From Zasmidium citrigriseum (lineage: Eukaryota > Ascomycota > Dothideomycetes > Mycosphaerellales > Mycosphaerellaceae), in contig NHNW01000009.1 of the NCBI GenBank assembly GCA_002786025.1, positions 502,376 to 566,375 of the forward strand: a DNA stretch of 64,000 bases. The letters run 5' to 3'. A model generated the notes under the pieces. That model saw only the letters and a program-made list of their open reading frames with translations. It was not told the DNA's origin and ran no database searches. Positions 52,699-62,516 of the stretch are shown piece by piece (within the stretch, counting starts at the first letter, position 1; the number at the start of each line of letters is the position of its first letter). The translations under genes were made by a program, and so were the position numbers.

Positions 52699-53370
52699 TT
52701 ACTGCCCCGGATGCCCATAAGTCGGTCCTTGCGGCGGAGGCGCATACTGTCCCTGCTTCAAGTCTCCAGGCTGGCCCGGATGCCCATAGTTCATTCCCTG
52801 TGACGGAGGAGCATACTGGCCCTGCTTGAGGTCTCCCTGCACGGGCATGCCACCCTGCTGCTGAGCCAGCAATGCCCGATCCTTCAACTCCGTCTCCATT
52901 TGCGCCAACGCGCAAGGTGTGCAGCAGTAGGATGCCATGCAGTCCGTGAAGCCGTCACCTAGTCAGAAATTAGCAATGACTCTCACATACATGTAATCGC
53001 ACTCGAAGAAGCCATGAGTTCCAGCGTACCATTGATACCGAATCGATTCCTCACATCGCCACGCTTGAACATCAGAGGAATCCATTGCAGAGCGCAGCAT
53101 CCCGCGCCGAAGAAGAGCCAGCAGGGGCCGTTGCAGGCGACGTTGTCGTAGTGCTCTTTGTCGGGGTCGGGGAAGTGGTTGTAGCGGTTGACCGATCGGC
53201 CGTAAAGACATGGAGAGCAGAACCAGGAGCCGAGCTGTCATCGCAGTTAGTAGGCCGTTTTGGAAAACGGAGGCAAGCATACGTACGCAGGTGTTGCAGT
53301 CGCCGCCACAGACGTGGTCGAAGAGACCATTGCGCCAATTATTCTCAGTAATTGCCGTCCTTTCCGTCAT
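52699..53370 (-). CDS. PLAC8-family cysteine-rich membrane protein, copy B
   Basis: Three exons, 53287-53370, 53030-53234 and 52699-52958, with consistent phase, give 182 residues from the ATG at 53370 (MTERTAITENNW). PLAC8 features are: LFDHVCGGDCNTC, LGSWFCSPCLYGRSVNRY, the hydrophobic segment NGPCWLFFGAGCCALQWIPL, RGDVRNRFGIN and DCMASYCCTPCALAQMETEL. The C-terminus contains two copies of a ~22-residue unit, GDLKQGQYAPPxQGxxYGHPGQ, a Gln/Gly/Tyr-rich repeat that ends the protein. The gene is adjacent to and on the same strand as copy A but has different intron positions and a different tail, so the duplication, if it is one, is old. A membrane location is expected; the precise role is unknown. 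Confidence 0.8.
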
Positions 53371-54705
53371 TTTGTCGTGACTGTCGCTGTTCGAGATGCG
53401 CGAAATGGTACTGTAGGTTTAAGGGAGAGAGGTATAGAGATATGTCGCGTGTGTCTCGTCAGGTGTAGATTGCGGAATGAGAGTGTGAACAGAGCGTGTG
53501 ATGGACAACACAACCAGCAAAGTCAGAAGAAAGAGCAAAAGGAAAACAAGCACCAAGGCAGCGACGACCCCACCTTCTATATCACAACGCCCATCCAGAG
53601 TAGGCGGAGTCAATTTCACGAAACAGCACCACCAAACCACAGCCGCGGTCAGTAGGGCGCACAACAGCGCTATCTTTGGTCCAAGCGGCACCGTTCCTGG
53701 TGGACGCACACGCACGCCGTGGACCTGTCACAACGCACAGAAGGATTGAAATGTGCCGTCGATCAGGCGTGCAAGGCTGCGACACGGGGTCGTCGAACGT
53801 GCGTGTAACCGTAAAAGGATTGTGTCCAAAGCTTGGAGGTCGCGTATCGCCCGAGGAGGAATGGAGCGTGTCGTGAGGCTGAAAGAGGCCGGTCGTCCAT
53901 CCTCTCACCGGTCGAGGTAGCTCGGAAAGCTGTTTCTCCCTTGTGGAGGCATAGTTGGACGATCATTTCGGGTACGTGCATGGTTGTGTTTTGTTGTGCT
54001 CTCTTCAGCTTGAGCATCTCGTAGTGGAGCGAGCCAGTGTTCCTGCTGTTGTATGTTCATCTTTGGGGGCCAAGGGGCTGAGCTGGAGAGAGTTCAGACT
54101 CAAGAGATGGCGTACCGCCCGGCGGTTGATGACTGGCAGACGAACGCAGAGTGTTTATTGGAAACGCCTTGGCTGCAGAACACCTGATGGGCCTCGTCAC
54201 CATGGCTGGCATCGCCCCCAAGCAATGCTGTGAGAAATGAGAAGGAGTCAGCCAGCCTTCGTAGACACTAGACCTGATGCTCGTTCTATTGCGAAGGAAC
54301 AGAAGATGATGGGGCAGGGAGCCGACGTCGCCGGTGGTGCTGACTTCGCGTCGAGGGATCGGACGCTGCAAAAGCTTGTCTGAGACCACACCTCATCCTC
54401 AGGCCACTCCGTCTCCTCCATCACGTGTCGAGCGCTCAAATTCCGGCGATAGAAGCACATTGTCAAGATTTGAAATGGAAGATGCAAAGGTGAAGGCGGA
54501 AAGTGAAGAGAAGAGTCCCTAACTCCGTCAAAGCCATCGCGGCGACCAATGACATCACCGAATGTGTGAGGAAGGCGACATCGACGGCGTCGTGCTGTCT
54601 TTCGACCGGGATAAGTATTTCATGTTTCGTATACCAGTCACCGTAGGTTTTCTTGGTCTTCTCTTGTACTACTTGGTCACCACAAAGTTCCTCGAACAGC
54701 CACAA
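53371..54705. other. Gene-poor spacer of 1.3 kb
   Basis: Head-to-head interval between PLAC8 copy B and the second SDR. A Ser/Lys-rich open frame at 53498-53749 and others up to 110 codons are present on both strands, with no recognisable motif. It may hold promoters only. In-frame codons before the SDR start (from 54562) could add a hydrophobic N-terminal segment to that protein. Confidence 0.4.
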
Positions 54706-55526
54706 ATGAATATGGCCAAAATCTTCATCACCGGTTCCTCAGATGGCATCGGCCAGGTACGTACTCTCCTTCCCATCACCGAACCTCTACTAACCAATCT
54801 TTCCAGGCCGCCGCCAAACTCCTCATCTCGCAAGGTCACTCCGTAACTCTTCACGCCCGCAACCAGTCCAGGGCCGAAGAAGCCAAGGCATCCTGCCCTG
54901 GCGCGGCAGGCGTTCTCATCGGCGACCTGACTTCCATCTCCTCGACCAAGGACCTCGCATCGCAAGCCAGCTCTCAGGGTCCTTGGGACGCCGTGATTCA
55001 TAACGCCGGTCTCGGTCCTTCGAACAAAGTACCCAAGACTGGAGATGGATTCCCTTCGACTTTCCAGGTCAATTCCTTGGCACCTTATGTCCTCACGGCT
55101 TTGATGCAGAAACCGAAGCGATTGCTGTATCTCTCCAGCTCGATGCATTCTAGCGGAAGTGATTCTCTTGACAATCTCAAGGAGGAGAAGAGTAGCATGA
55201 ATGCCTACTGTGATTCGAAGCTTCACGACATCATGCTTGGCAATGCAGTGGCGAGGTACTGGCCCGACGTTCAATCCTGCTCATTGGACCCTGGATGGAT
55301 CCAGACAAAGATGGGCGGTAGTGGAGCTCCGGGAGTTGTGTCCACGCCAGCGAAGGCGATTGCGGAGTTCGCAGCTGGCAAGAGTCCCGTGTTTGGGGAG
55401 AAGACGGGCGTGTATGGAAATCCTCAAGGAGCGAAGACGCCGCATAGGGGAGCCTTGGTCGAGAAGAAACAGGATGAGTTCATGAAGCTGTGCGAGCAGT
55501 TTTCGGGGATTGCGTTCCCGAAGTAA
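54706..55526 (+). CDS. Short-chain dehydrogenase/reductase (retinol dehydrogenase/WWOX-like)
   Basis: Two exons, 54706-54756 and 54807-55526, give 256 residues. The intron (donor GTACGT, acceptor TTCCAG) directly follows the Rossmann motif FITGSSDGIGQ, which joins to AAAKLLISQGHSV. Other SDR landmarks are: LHARNQSRAEEAK (NADP-type, with Arg after the second strand), IGDLTS, VIHNAGLG, VNSLAPYVLTAL, LLYLSSSMH with the catalytic Ser, and NAYCDSKLHD with the Tyr-x-x-x-Lys pair; then LDPGWIQTKMGG. The substrate is unknown. The frame stays open upstream to an ATG at 54562, and that longer form would add a hydrophobic helix (VTVGFLGLLLYYLV), possibly a membrane anchor. I chose the conserved start but the long form is plausible. 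Confidence 0.85.
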
Positions 55527-55707
55527 TGCGACGAAGAACTGAATGAGGGATGGAGGGGAAATCGCATGTACGTTGATCTATCTCGACCACAGAACAGATC
55601 CCCCTCCCCCAAAGCCAGACCCAACGCCACTCACATGCCGAACATGACAACGCCCATGTGCCAACACCACTGCCAACAGTCCAGCCTGCTGAAGAAGTAG
55701 GCAACAC

Positions 55708-56314
55708 CTACTTCTTAATCTCCACCTTCCCCTCCATACACCCCACCTCCGTACCACCCCCATTGATAATCTTCACGCTCACATCCCACTTGCCATGCGG
55801 CGTCTTCTTGGGGACATCCTCCTCAAAAGCCAACTCGAGCTTGTTAGAAGGACACACCTGGGTGCCCATGCCACAGATCTCCTTGGTGACGGTCTTCTTG
55901 AGGACGCCCTTTTTGAAGTGCAGCTCGACTTGGGCGCCTTCGGTGAGGTCGTTGTGCATGCTGCCCGTGGCGGTGATTTTGATCGGGTTGCCGCTGTGAA
56001 ATCACGTTAGCATGAGGGCACATGAGGAGGGAAGCGGTTCGATCTCCGAGGCGACAGCATCGTCCAGGCCCATTGATCAGGCTTCAGGACGATGCGATCG
56101 AGCAACGAGTATCGGGGATCGCTCCCTAGTCAAGAGTAGGTTGCTTTACTCACCGAACAGGAGGATACGGCTCGATGTTGATCTCATCGAACGTCATGCG
56201 GCTGTCGTCGCCCTTGCAGTACTTCACGCCGGTGTTACCGCCGATACCACCATCAGCGGAGACGAGGGAGGCGCTGAGCGCAGCAGCCAGAATGGTGAAG
56301 GAGGAAAACTTCAT
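55708..56314 (-). CDS. Secreted ML-domain lipid-binding protein (NPC2/PG-PI transfer protein-like)
   Basis: Two exons, 56154-56314 and 55708-55993, give 148 residues. The start at 56314 gives a clean signal peptide (MKFSSFTILAAALSASLVSA). The mature part has the pattern of an ML (MD-2-related lipid-recognition) domain: KYCKGDD, INIEPYPPV, NPIKITATGSMHNDLTEG, VTKEICGMGTQVCPSNK, KTPHGKWDVSVKIINGG and GCMEGKVEI. The paired Cys are those expected to form disulphides, and the GxWxV pattern is typical of NPC2 proteins. Fungal relatives carry sterols or phosphatidylglycerol/phosphatidylinositol in the vacuole or outside the cell. The intron is 160 nt, longer than most here. It is convergent with the second SDR gene. 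Confidence 0.85.
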
Positions 56315-56932
56315 CTTTGCGTATGTTGATGATCGGTGTGAGAGTATTGTTAGATGTGAAGGAACAAAACAGGAGAAATGGGAGGAAGGTAGTATTTGAA
56401 CGCATCTAATCAACCTCCAAAATTCTTCCTTTTGGCTCGTGTGATGGAGCAACTTGTGGAAGCGTATCTCAACGCATCCCTCTGGTCAGCAATCCGCACG
56501 CCCTCATACGCCATCGCAAGTCACAAGCCAACTTGCTCCACAAGACATATCGAAAGAACCTCCCAACTCATCGATCTGAATCCAAGCATGACAATCTGCA
56601 GCAAAGCCGCCCGTCTTAGTAGTATTGACAAGATGTGTTACTTCGGATGGGACCCAAAGCCATCATCATTTCTCGCACCGTACAAAGAACATAAAGTTCG
56701 TACATCCATTAGCGGCCGCCGACATCCATTAAAGAACACGAAAGAGGACAGACGAGACAAATGATAACACTTTTTGATTTCTGTACAGACCTCGCCAGAC
56801 ACTTCACAATTCCAAGAGGGTATCTTTTGCTGAACACGCAATCCAACCAGCCAACGAGCCAACAACGCCACGCTAATGATCATTCCACACTCCCTTAGAC
56901 GCTCCTTCCCCTTTCATCCTATCTTTTGCGTC
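56315..56932. other. Spacer between ML gene start and ataxin-10-like gene end
   Basis: About 618 nt containing the ML-gene promoter and the 3' region of the next minus-strand gene. One frame of 122 codons (56396-56764, plus strand) is open but lacks motifs. Nothing else supportable. Confidence 0.4.
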
Positions 56933-59900
56933 TCACTTCTTCCCCTTCCCGCCTCCCCCAGCACCACCGGCACTCCCACTCCCAGCGCCCGTCCCCTCAA
57001 AAGCCCGATCCAACTTCGCAAGCGCCTCCAACTTCCCCCGATCACTCCCGACAAATTTCTCCCCTAGCGGCAAACTACTCAACGCAGAACTCATCAACTC
57101 CGCCGCGCGCTCCGCCGTCAATTTCGTACTCGACAACCTCGGCGGTTGAGGTTTACTCACGCCGGCATCCGTCGCCGCAGAAGATTTGGAGGGAGGAGGT
57201 TGCGGGCCGTGGGCGACGGGTTCTTTGCGCCGGAGTCCGACTTGGCCTTTACCGTCCATGAAGGTCTCGTAGCCGTTGGTGTCGAGGACTTCGTTCGGGA
57301 CGTCGGGGGCGTTGGCAGAGGGTGGTTGGTTACTTGTGGGAGGCGGGAGAGAGGATGAGGAGGATGAGGCGGTGGGTTTCTGTTGCTGGGTTGGGGCGCC
57401 TGCTTCGATGGCTTTGGCGCCTTCTCGAGCTGCCATGCGGCGGATGACTTTGGCGTTCTCTTCGCAGCCTTCGACGGCGAAGCGGAGGCACATGATGGCG
57501 TGCTCGCGGATGTATGGGTTGTGTTCATCGTGTCGGCAGCATCCTACGAGAGCTTCGAGACCACCGTAGCGACGTACTTGATCTTGGACTGTTCGGTTCT
57601 TCCAGATGAGCGATGACAGAACCAGGACCGTCAGCTTCTTCAAGTTCCGCCATTCAAAGTCCGAAGGCTCATCCTGATCATGTCCAAGATCATGAGCGCC
57701 GAGCGAGGGCAAAGGCGTATTGGCAGGATCCTCAGGATACGCCAGCGGCGTCTCAGCCTCAAAGATGGGCTGCTGATTCGCACCAGCAGGCGGATGCACA
57801 GGCAACGGGGGCAGCTTAGGATCTGGATGCGGCGGATCCACATCAAAAGGCCTCTCCACAGCCACAGGAGCCGGGGTGTTCGCAGGCACAGAAGCAGGCG
57901 CCGGCGCCGGAGCAGGAGTCGGAGCGCGATGATGCGCAGTACTAACAGCATCCGCACTCAAAGCTCTCTGCAACGGTGGATGCTGGGGCTTCTCGACTCG
58001 CCGCGGGATCTGAGGAACGATAGCGCCCATCTTAGGGATGCCACCTTCCAACTCGCGCAACAGAGTGACCAACTCGCTCGCCATCTCCCACTCGCCGAGA
58101 ATGCTCTTCCACACACCCTCCTCGGTCAAGACCGCGAAGAATTCGAGGTACTGGTACACGCCCTCGTACATTCTCTCCATGTCCCAGAGATTGAGTGGGA
58201 AGTCATCCGGACTCGCTCTTCCAGCGTGGATCTGCCCTTGAAGGAATATCAACGCACATGTCTGCGGAATGATATGCTGCCTGAACTCCGTGAAGATGAA
58301 GTTCAGGATGTGCAAGTCCACCCGCGAAGGCATGTAGGGCAGCTTGATGATGGGCCTATCCTCAGGGTTGATGGCAATCGAGACCGGGCCGCCAACAATA
58401 GAGATTGGCTGTGGTGGAGGCCCAGTCTTGTTCTGTGCATTCGCAGCAACCGCTGCCTTTGCCGCTTCGCCTCTCGCACGGAAGATGCAAGTCAGCAACT
58501 TCATGATGACAGCCTGAGCCGGACTTATTATATCCTTCGACCTCGAGCGATCCCGGAAAGCGTGGTAGGCGTATGGCATGAGTCCGTTCTTGAGGATGGC
58601 CTCCATGATCTTGACCATAAACTTGAAATAGAGCTCTTCCTCGCGGAGGTCCCAAGCGGCGACGAAGATGAGCAGTTCTCGGAGTAGGTTGCGGCCGTTG
58701 CTCTGCGACAGGAGGATATGTGTCCGGACGGTGTGCATGTTCAAGATGGCATTCTTCTCCTCCGGCGAGTCGGCGTCAATGTTAGTCGGCGGTACCATGC
58801 CAGACATGATGAGCATCGGCAGAACTTCAATCTCAGAAGGGCCCAAAATCAGAGGTACGTCGGTCAGAAGTCCTCGCCCATCTTCGGTCGATCCTGGGTA
58901 ATCCTCCTCCTCATCTTCTTCGGCTTCTTCACTTTCCTCCTCTTCTTCCTCTTCTTCCTCTTCCTCCTCTTCTTCATCTTCGGGATTCTCTTCCAGTGGC
59001 TCTTCATTCGGCCTTTGTTCCTCATGCTGCTCCTGTGGTGGCTGGGGATCGCTTACAGGAGCAGGCTCAGGTGTCCGACTCATACTTCTAGTCCTCTCGA
59101 TCGGATTGCCCTCGTGATCAGTCTTAACAGGACGTGTACTAACGCCATCAGCATTTCGACTCGGTGGAAGATTGACATCAGGAGGTGGTGGCGGCTCATA
59201 GCCCTCCAATCTCTTCATGAGTTCAGCCTTCCCAGACTCGAGTATCTTCGTCCCAGCCTCGGCGGTGAACAGCATCCTCATATCATCCGGCACCACTGGT
59301 CTCGACTGCAGACTCTGATTGTCGACTGTGAGATGCCCTTCCTTGCCAAAGATAGTAGGTCCCGGAGGTCTGCCATCCATGTTAGAATTCTGCTTCTCCG
59401 CGAGCTGCTCCTCCAGCATAGCAATCTTCCTCTCAACCTGCCTAGTCTGTTGAGCAACAGGAAGATCACTTCTAACGACGGGTTGCTGCTCCGTCACTAC
59501 AAGCATCTTCGCCTCGTAGACCGCCAAATCTTGCTTATACCGCGCCAGAGCATCCTCATATAGACCTTGCCAATACGCGTGATCGTCGTCCGTGAGTTCA
59601 GCCCACCGTCGAGGAATCTCCAGATGCATCTCTCCCAGCGTCGGGTCCCTGTTCCTCTCAATGTTGTAATCCTCCTTGCACAGACTCACAGCCCGCTTGG
59701 CATAAAGAGCATATCCATTCCCCTGCAACGTCGACCGCCCCCTGACCGACTCCTCTGGCGGCGGATAATCCTCAAAAGGCTCATTATCCCTCAACGGCTG
59801 CGCATCCTTCGTATCAACCACCTTCTTCCCATCCGTGCCAAACGCAATCATCATATCCTCCGCACTCAGCGGCGGCACCGGTTTACTCGTCGGATTGCTA

Positions 59901-60619
59901 GGCACATCCGTCAAACTCGCCGAACTCGTCTCGGGCACATCCTCCGGCGCAAACACCGCCTCGGAACTATTATCAAACAAACTGACCCACAACATCAATT
60001 TCCTGAGCTCATTCCTCGCCACCAGATTATTCAGAAACTGCAAACTCGTGATGAGCAGTTTCTTATACGCGTTCACGATCCACTGCCACTTCTCTTCATC
60101 CCCCGTGCCTGCATCGCCATCATATCCCCTCGCGGTGACTTTGACGCAGCAATTGACCAATCTGAAAATCTCCGCATCGATGCTGAAAGACGCGGCGAGA
60201 TCCTGGACTTTCTCCCCCTCGGTGAGCACATTCCGCGCAATACTCACGAGATCATTCAACCTCTCCAAATCCTTCCACAGTCCCGGATAATGTCCTGCGA
60301 TCAAAGCTCCGCTCGTACTCTCATAATCCACACTGCTAGGGTCCCAGATTGTGAAGCTTCGCCGCTCCAGACTAGGGATGGCGGCTTTGAGGAGGACGCA
60401 GAACTCGGCCCAGAATTTGGGGTCGGTGCCGATGGAGAGGCGGACGACGGTGGAGGCGGAGGTGGATTTCAGGGTCGGTTTGCAGACGGTTTTGTCGAGG
60501 AGGTCGAGGGTTTGCGGTTGCATGTACGAGGCGGATTTGAAGTGGATGGTGTAGGGCGGGAGGACGAGGCGGATGAAGACGCTGTGCGCTTCGGGTTTGG
60601 TGGTGGGGTTGCGCGCCAT
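56933..60619 (-). CDS. Ataxin-10 family protein with HMG-box-like segment
   Basis: Single exon, 1,228 residues, start at the ATG at 60619 (MARNPTTKPEAHS). The N-terminal ~270 residues are helical (LQFLNNLVARNELRKLMLW). Residues about 300-375 look like an HMG box: LYAKRAVSLCKEDYNIERN, then RRWAELTDDDHAYWQGLYED and ALARYKQDLAVYEA. A Glu/Asp run (about 545-570) follows; its codons form the GAA/GAG-rich stretch near 58905-58990. After a second helical part (WDLREEELYFKFMVKIMEA) and a Pro/Ala linker, residues about 988-1063 match the ataxin-10 domain: LSSLIWKNRTVQDQVRRYG, LVGCCRHDEHNPYIREHA and IMCLRFAVEGCEENAKV. Yeast Ctr86 is a relative. The C-terminus is disordered and Gly-rich. Its role in fungi is not established. 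Confidence 0.75.
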   Translation of the reverse strand: MARNPTTKPEAHSVFIRLVLPPYTIHFKSASYMQPQTLDLLDKTVCKPTLKSTSASTVVRLSIGTDPKFWAEFCVLLKAAIPSLERRSFTIWDPSSVDYESTSGALIAGHYPGLWKDLERLNDLVSIARNVLTEGEKVQDLAASFSIDAEIFRLVNCCVKVTARGYDGDAGTGDEEKWQWIVNAYKKLLITSLQFLNNLVARNELRKLMLWVSLFDNSSEAVFAPEDVPETSSASLTDVPSNPTSKPVPPLSAEDMMIAFGTDGKKVVDTKDAQPLRDNEPFEDYPPPEESVRGRSTLQGNGYALYAKRAVSLCKEDYNIERNRDPTLGEMHLEIPRRWAELTDDDHAYWQGLYEDALARYKQDLAVYEAKMLVVTEQQPVVRSDLPVAQQTRQVERKIAMLEEQLAEKQNSNMDGRPPGPTIFGKEGHLTVDNQSLQSRPVVPDDMRMLFTAEAGTKILESGKAELMKRLEGYEPPPPPDVNLPPSRNADGVSTRPVKTDHEGNPIERTRSMSRTPEPAPVSDPQPPQEQHEEQRPNEEPLEENPEDEEEEEEEEEEEEEESEEAEEDEEEDYPGSTEDGRGLLTDVPLILGPSEIEVLPMLIMSGMVPPTNIDADSPEEKNAILNMHTVRTHILLSQSNGRNLLRELLIFVAAWDLREEELYFKFMVKIMEAILKNGLMPYAYHAFRDRSRSKDIISPAQAVIMKLLTCIFRARGEAAKAAVAANAQNKTGPPPQPISIVGGPVSIAINPEDRPIIKLPYMPSRVDLHILNFIFTEFRQHIIPQTCALIFLQGQIHAGRASPDDFPLNLWDMERMYEGVYQYLEFFAVLTEEGVWKSILGEWEMASELVTLLRELEGGIPKMGAIVPQIPRRVEKPQHPPLQRALSADAVSTAHHRAPTPAPAPAPASVPANTPAPVAVERPFDVDPPHPDPKLPPLPVHPPAGANQQPIFEAETPLAYPEDPANTPLPSLGAHDLGHDQDEPSDFEWRNLKKLTVLVLSSLIWKNRTVQDQVRRYGGLEALVGCCRHDEHNPYIREHAIMCLRFAVEGCEENAKVIRRMAAREGAKAIEAGAPTQQQKPTASSSSSSLPPPTSNQPPSANAPDVPNEVLDTNGYETFMDGKGQVGLRRKEPVAHGPQPPPSKSSAATDAGVSKPQPPRLSSTKLTAERAAELMSSALSSLPLGEKFVGSDRGKLEALAKLDRAFEGTGAGSGSAGGAGGGGKGKK
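58905..59000 (-). repeat. Acidic codon repeat in the ataxin-10-like gene
   Basis: A near-pure GAA/GAG codon tract encoding a run of about 15 Glu followed by mixed Glu/Asp/Ser. Such tracts are prone to length change by slippage. Read on the plus strand it appears as TTC/CTC triplets. Confidence 0.75.
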
Positions 60620-61027
60620 GGTGGCGGTGGGAGTGTATCTTCGCTTCTATTGTTATCGTTGTATCATCTGTGGTGGTGTTGTGGATGTTGTTGGATGGGT
60701 TTGGAGGGAGAGAGAAGAAGTTGACGGGATGGAGTCCAGCAAGCGGAGCTGCAGCCGTGCGTCGGCCCCAAGACCATATCGCCGAGCATTGACAATCGAA
60801 CAACCACTTTTTTCAGCATTGTATTCAGTGAAAGATTGATCTGCCGGTCGATCTGGCGAGAAGAAGCAAAGTGTGATTCCAAGAAGGCGCATGAAGTGAG
60901 GTCAAAGACACTGTACTTTTCCATGATCTATACAGCCGTCTCCCATCTGTTCCAACGGTTCTAGTCACATCCTTCTATGCTCTCAGCACATCCATTGCTC
61001 TCACATCTACAGACAGCTTGCCCTTTG
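60620..61027. other. Spacer between ataxin-10-like start and MET22 end
   Basis: About 408 nt, with a T/G-rich leader immediately before the ataxin-10-like gene. No motif or gene identified. Confidence 0.4.
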
Positions 61028-62233
61028 CTACTGCTTACTGCTCAAAACAGCCTGCACAGCATCAATAACCTTCGCATGCACATCCTTGGGCGCCGCAATA
61101 ACCCCCTTATTCTCCTTCAACGTCCTCCCCAAACTAAAATCCAACCTCTTGCCCTCCACATCCGTAACCTGACCACCCGCCTCTCTCACAATCAAATCTC
61201 CCGCCGCATGATCCCAGATCTTCTCAACGTAGTCCTTCTTCACCGGCAACCGCAGGTAGAGGTCTCCAGCTCCTCGCGCGATACTGCCGTACTTGGCCTG
61301 GCTGTCCATGCGCACGCTGGGCTTGGTAATGCCGAGTTTGTTGGCGATTTGCACCGAGTCGGATTGGTTGCTGTGGCCTGCTTCGACGGATTCGCAGAAA
61401 GTGGCGTCGGCGATGTTGGAGAGGGGTTTCATGGAGATTTTGCTGGGCTTTTCGAGACCTGCCTTTGCGAGGGGTCGGCTCTGTGCTCCTTGGCCTTGGA
61501 CCGCTGAGAACAAGACGCCTTTGCCTTCTGCATCTGTTGCGTCGGCGCCCATGCTCTCTGTCAATGGCTCCGAGTCGGAGACGGGCAGATTGGGGCAACC
61601 CAGCACACCGACCTTGACGTCTCCATCGACCATCAAGCCCAGACAGACAGCATACTGTCCTCCTCTCAAGAACCCCTTGGTACCGTCAATCGGATCAATC
61701 GCCCAAATTCTGCCCTTGTTCCCACCCTTACTGTCTCCCTTATCAATCAAATCCAACATACTCTGCGCGCTCTTAATCGGTCCTCCCAGCTCCTTCTCAG
61801 CCGCCTCGTCACTGAGCTTCGCATCCTGCACCAGCTCCCAAACCGTCTTCTTCAAATTCTCATTCTCGCGCAAGTCCTTCGCCTCCTCCTCAGCAACAAT
61901 CTCGTCATCGGGGAAATTGTGTTGCAACGCGGCGATGATCAATGCCTGAGCGCCAAAGTCGCCAATTGTGACGGGTGAAGCATCGCTCTTGTTTAATGTG
62001 CCTTTGGCGTGCGAGTGGAAGACGGATTTGGTCAGGAGAGTCGCGCGTTGAACGGCCAGAAGGGCGACATTGAGCTCTTTGCTGTAGTCGGTCGCCATGG
62101 TGGTTTGCTGTCGGAAAGGCGTGAATTGAGAGGACAGCAGGCGGAGGCGGGGGAGGAGGTTTGGTAGAAGAGCGGCGGCCAGGATCAGGGCGGAGACGGT
62201 GAAGAGGGTGACTGTCAACGGTGATCTTACCAT
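61028..62233 (-). CDS. MET22: 3'(2'),5'-bisphosphate nucleotidase (Met22/Hal2)
   Basis: Single exon, up to 401 residues. The enzyme removes the 3' phosphate from PAP and PAPS, needed for sulfate assimilation and RNA turnover, and in yeast is the target of Li+ and Na+ toxicity. Lithium-sensitive phosphatase motifs are visible: DASPVTIGDFGAQALI, EIVAEEEAKDLR (metal-binding acids), IDPIDGTKGFLRGGQYAV (signature 1), and EKIWDHAAGDLIVREAGG (signature 2). From the ATG at 62233 the protein begins with a hydrophobic stretch (LTVTLFTVSALILAAALLP); starting instead at the ATG at 62098 (MATDYSKELN) gives 356 residues, the usual length. The hydrophobic extension may be a membrane anchor or organelle signal, or simply the 5' leader. 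Confidence 0.92.
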   Translation of the reverse strand: MVRSPLTVTLFTVSALILAAALLPNLLPRLRLLSSQFTPFRQQTTMATDYSKELNVALLAVQRATLLTKSVFHSHAKGTLNKSDASPVTIGDFGAQALIIAALQHNFPDDEIVAEEEAKDLRENENLKKTVWELVQDAKLSDEAAEKELGGPIKSAQSMLDLIDKGDSKGGNKGRIWAIDPIDGTKGFLRGGQYAVCLGLMVDGDVKVGVLGCPNLPVSDSEPLTESMGADATDAEGKGVLFSAVQGQGAQSRPLAKAGLEKPSKISMKPLSNIADATFCESVEAGHSNQSDSVQIANKLGITKPSVRMDSQAKYGSIARGAGDLYLRLPVKKDYVEKIWDHAAGDLIVREAGGQVTDVEGKRLDFSLGRTLKENKGVIAAPKDVHAKVIDAVQAVLSSKQ

Positions 62234-62304
62234 TGACCAGATAAAAAGAGAGCGTGATGAGATTTCTGCGCAGCTGAGGAGCTGTCAACGAGGGGTCGGT
62301 GGTC

Positions 62305-62322
62305 GGTGTCGGTGTCGGTGTC
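62305..62322. repeat. Short tandem repeat (GGTGTC) x3
   Basis: Three perfect copies of the hexamer GGTGTC, flanked by partial GGTC copies, upstream of the MET22 start. A minor microsatellite; it may vary between strains. Confidence 0.6.
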
Positions 62323-62516
62323 GGTCAGGACGCGAAGCAGCGGGGCCAGAAGTGAAACATGGTGGGGTCAATCATCATTCGATTGTGCTCGACGACGGTA
62401 TTCCATCTGATCGAGTCTCGTGAGTTCATTCCAAGACGACTTCTCGGCCTTCCTTGACCGCCGTAATGTCCCAAGAGCGCCTTCGCTAAATCACAAATGC
62501 CACAATAAAGTACAAC

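Noticed and set aside
53498..53749. Lys/Ser-rich small gene between PLAC8 copy B and the SDR
   Set aside because: Compositionally biased, no conserved motif or splice partner, and overlaps equally long frames on the other strand.
59567..60724. 385-codon plus-strand frame opposite the ataxin-10-like gene
   Set aside because: Arg/Ile/Pro-rich shadow of the minus-strand gene; no domain, and it overlaps conserved coding on the other strand.
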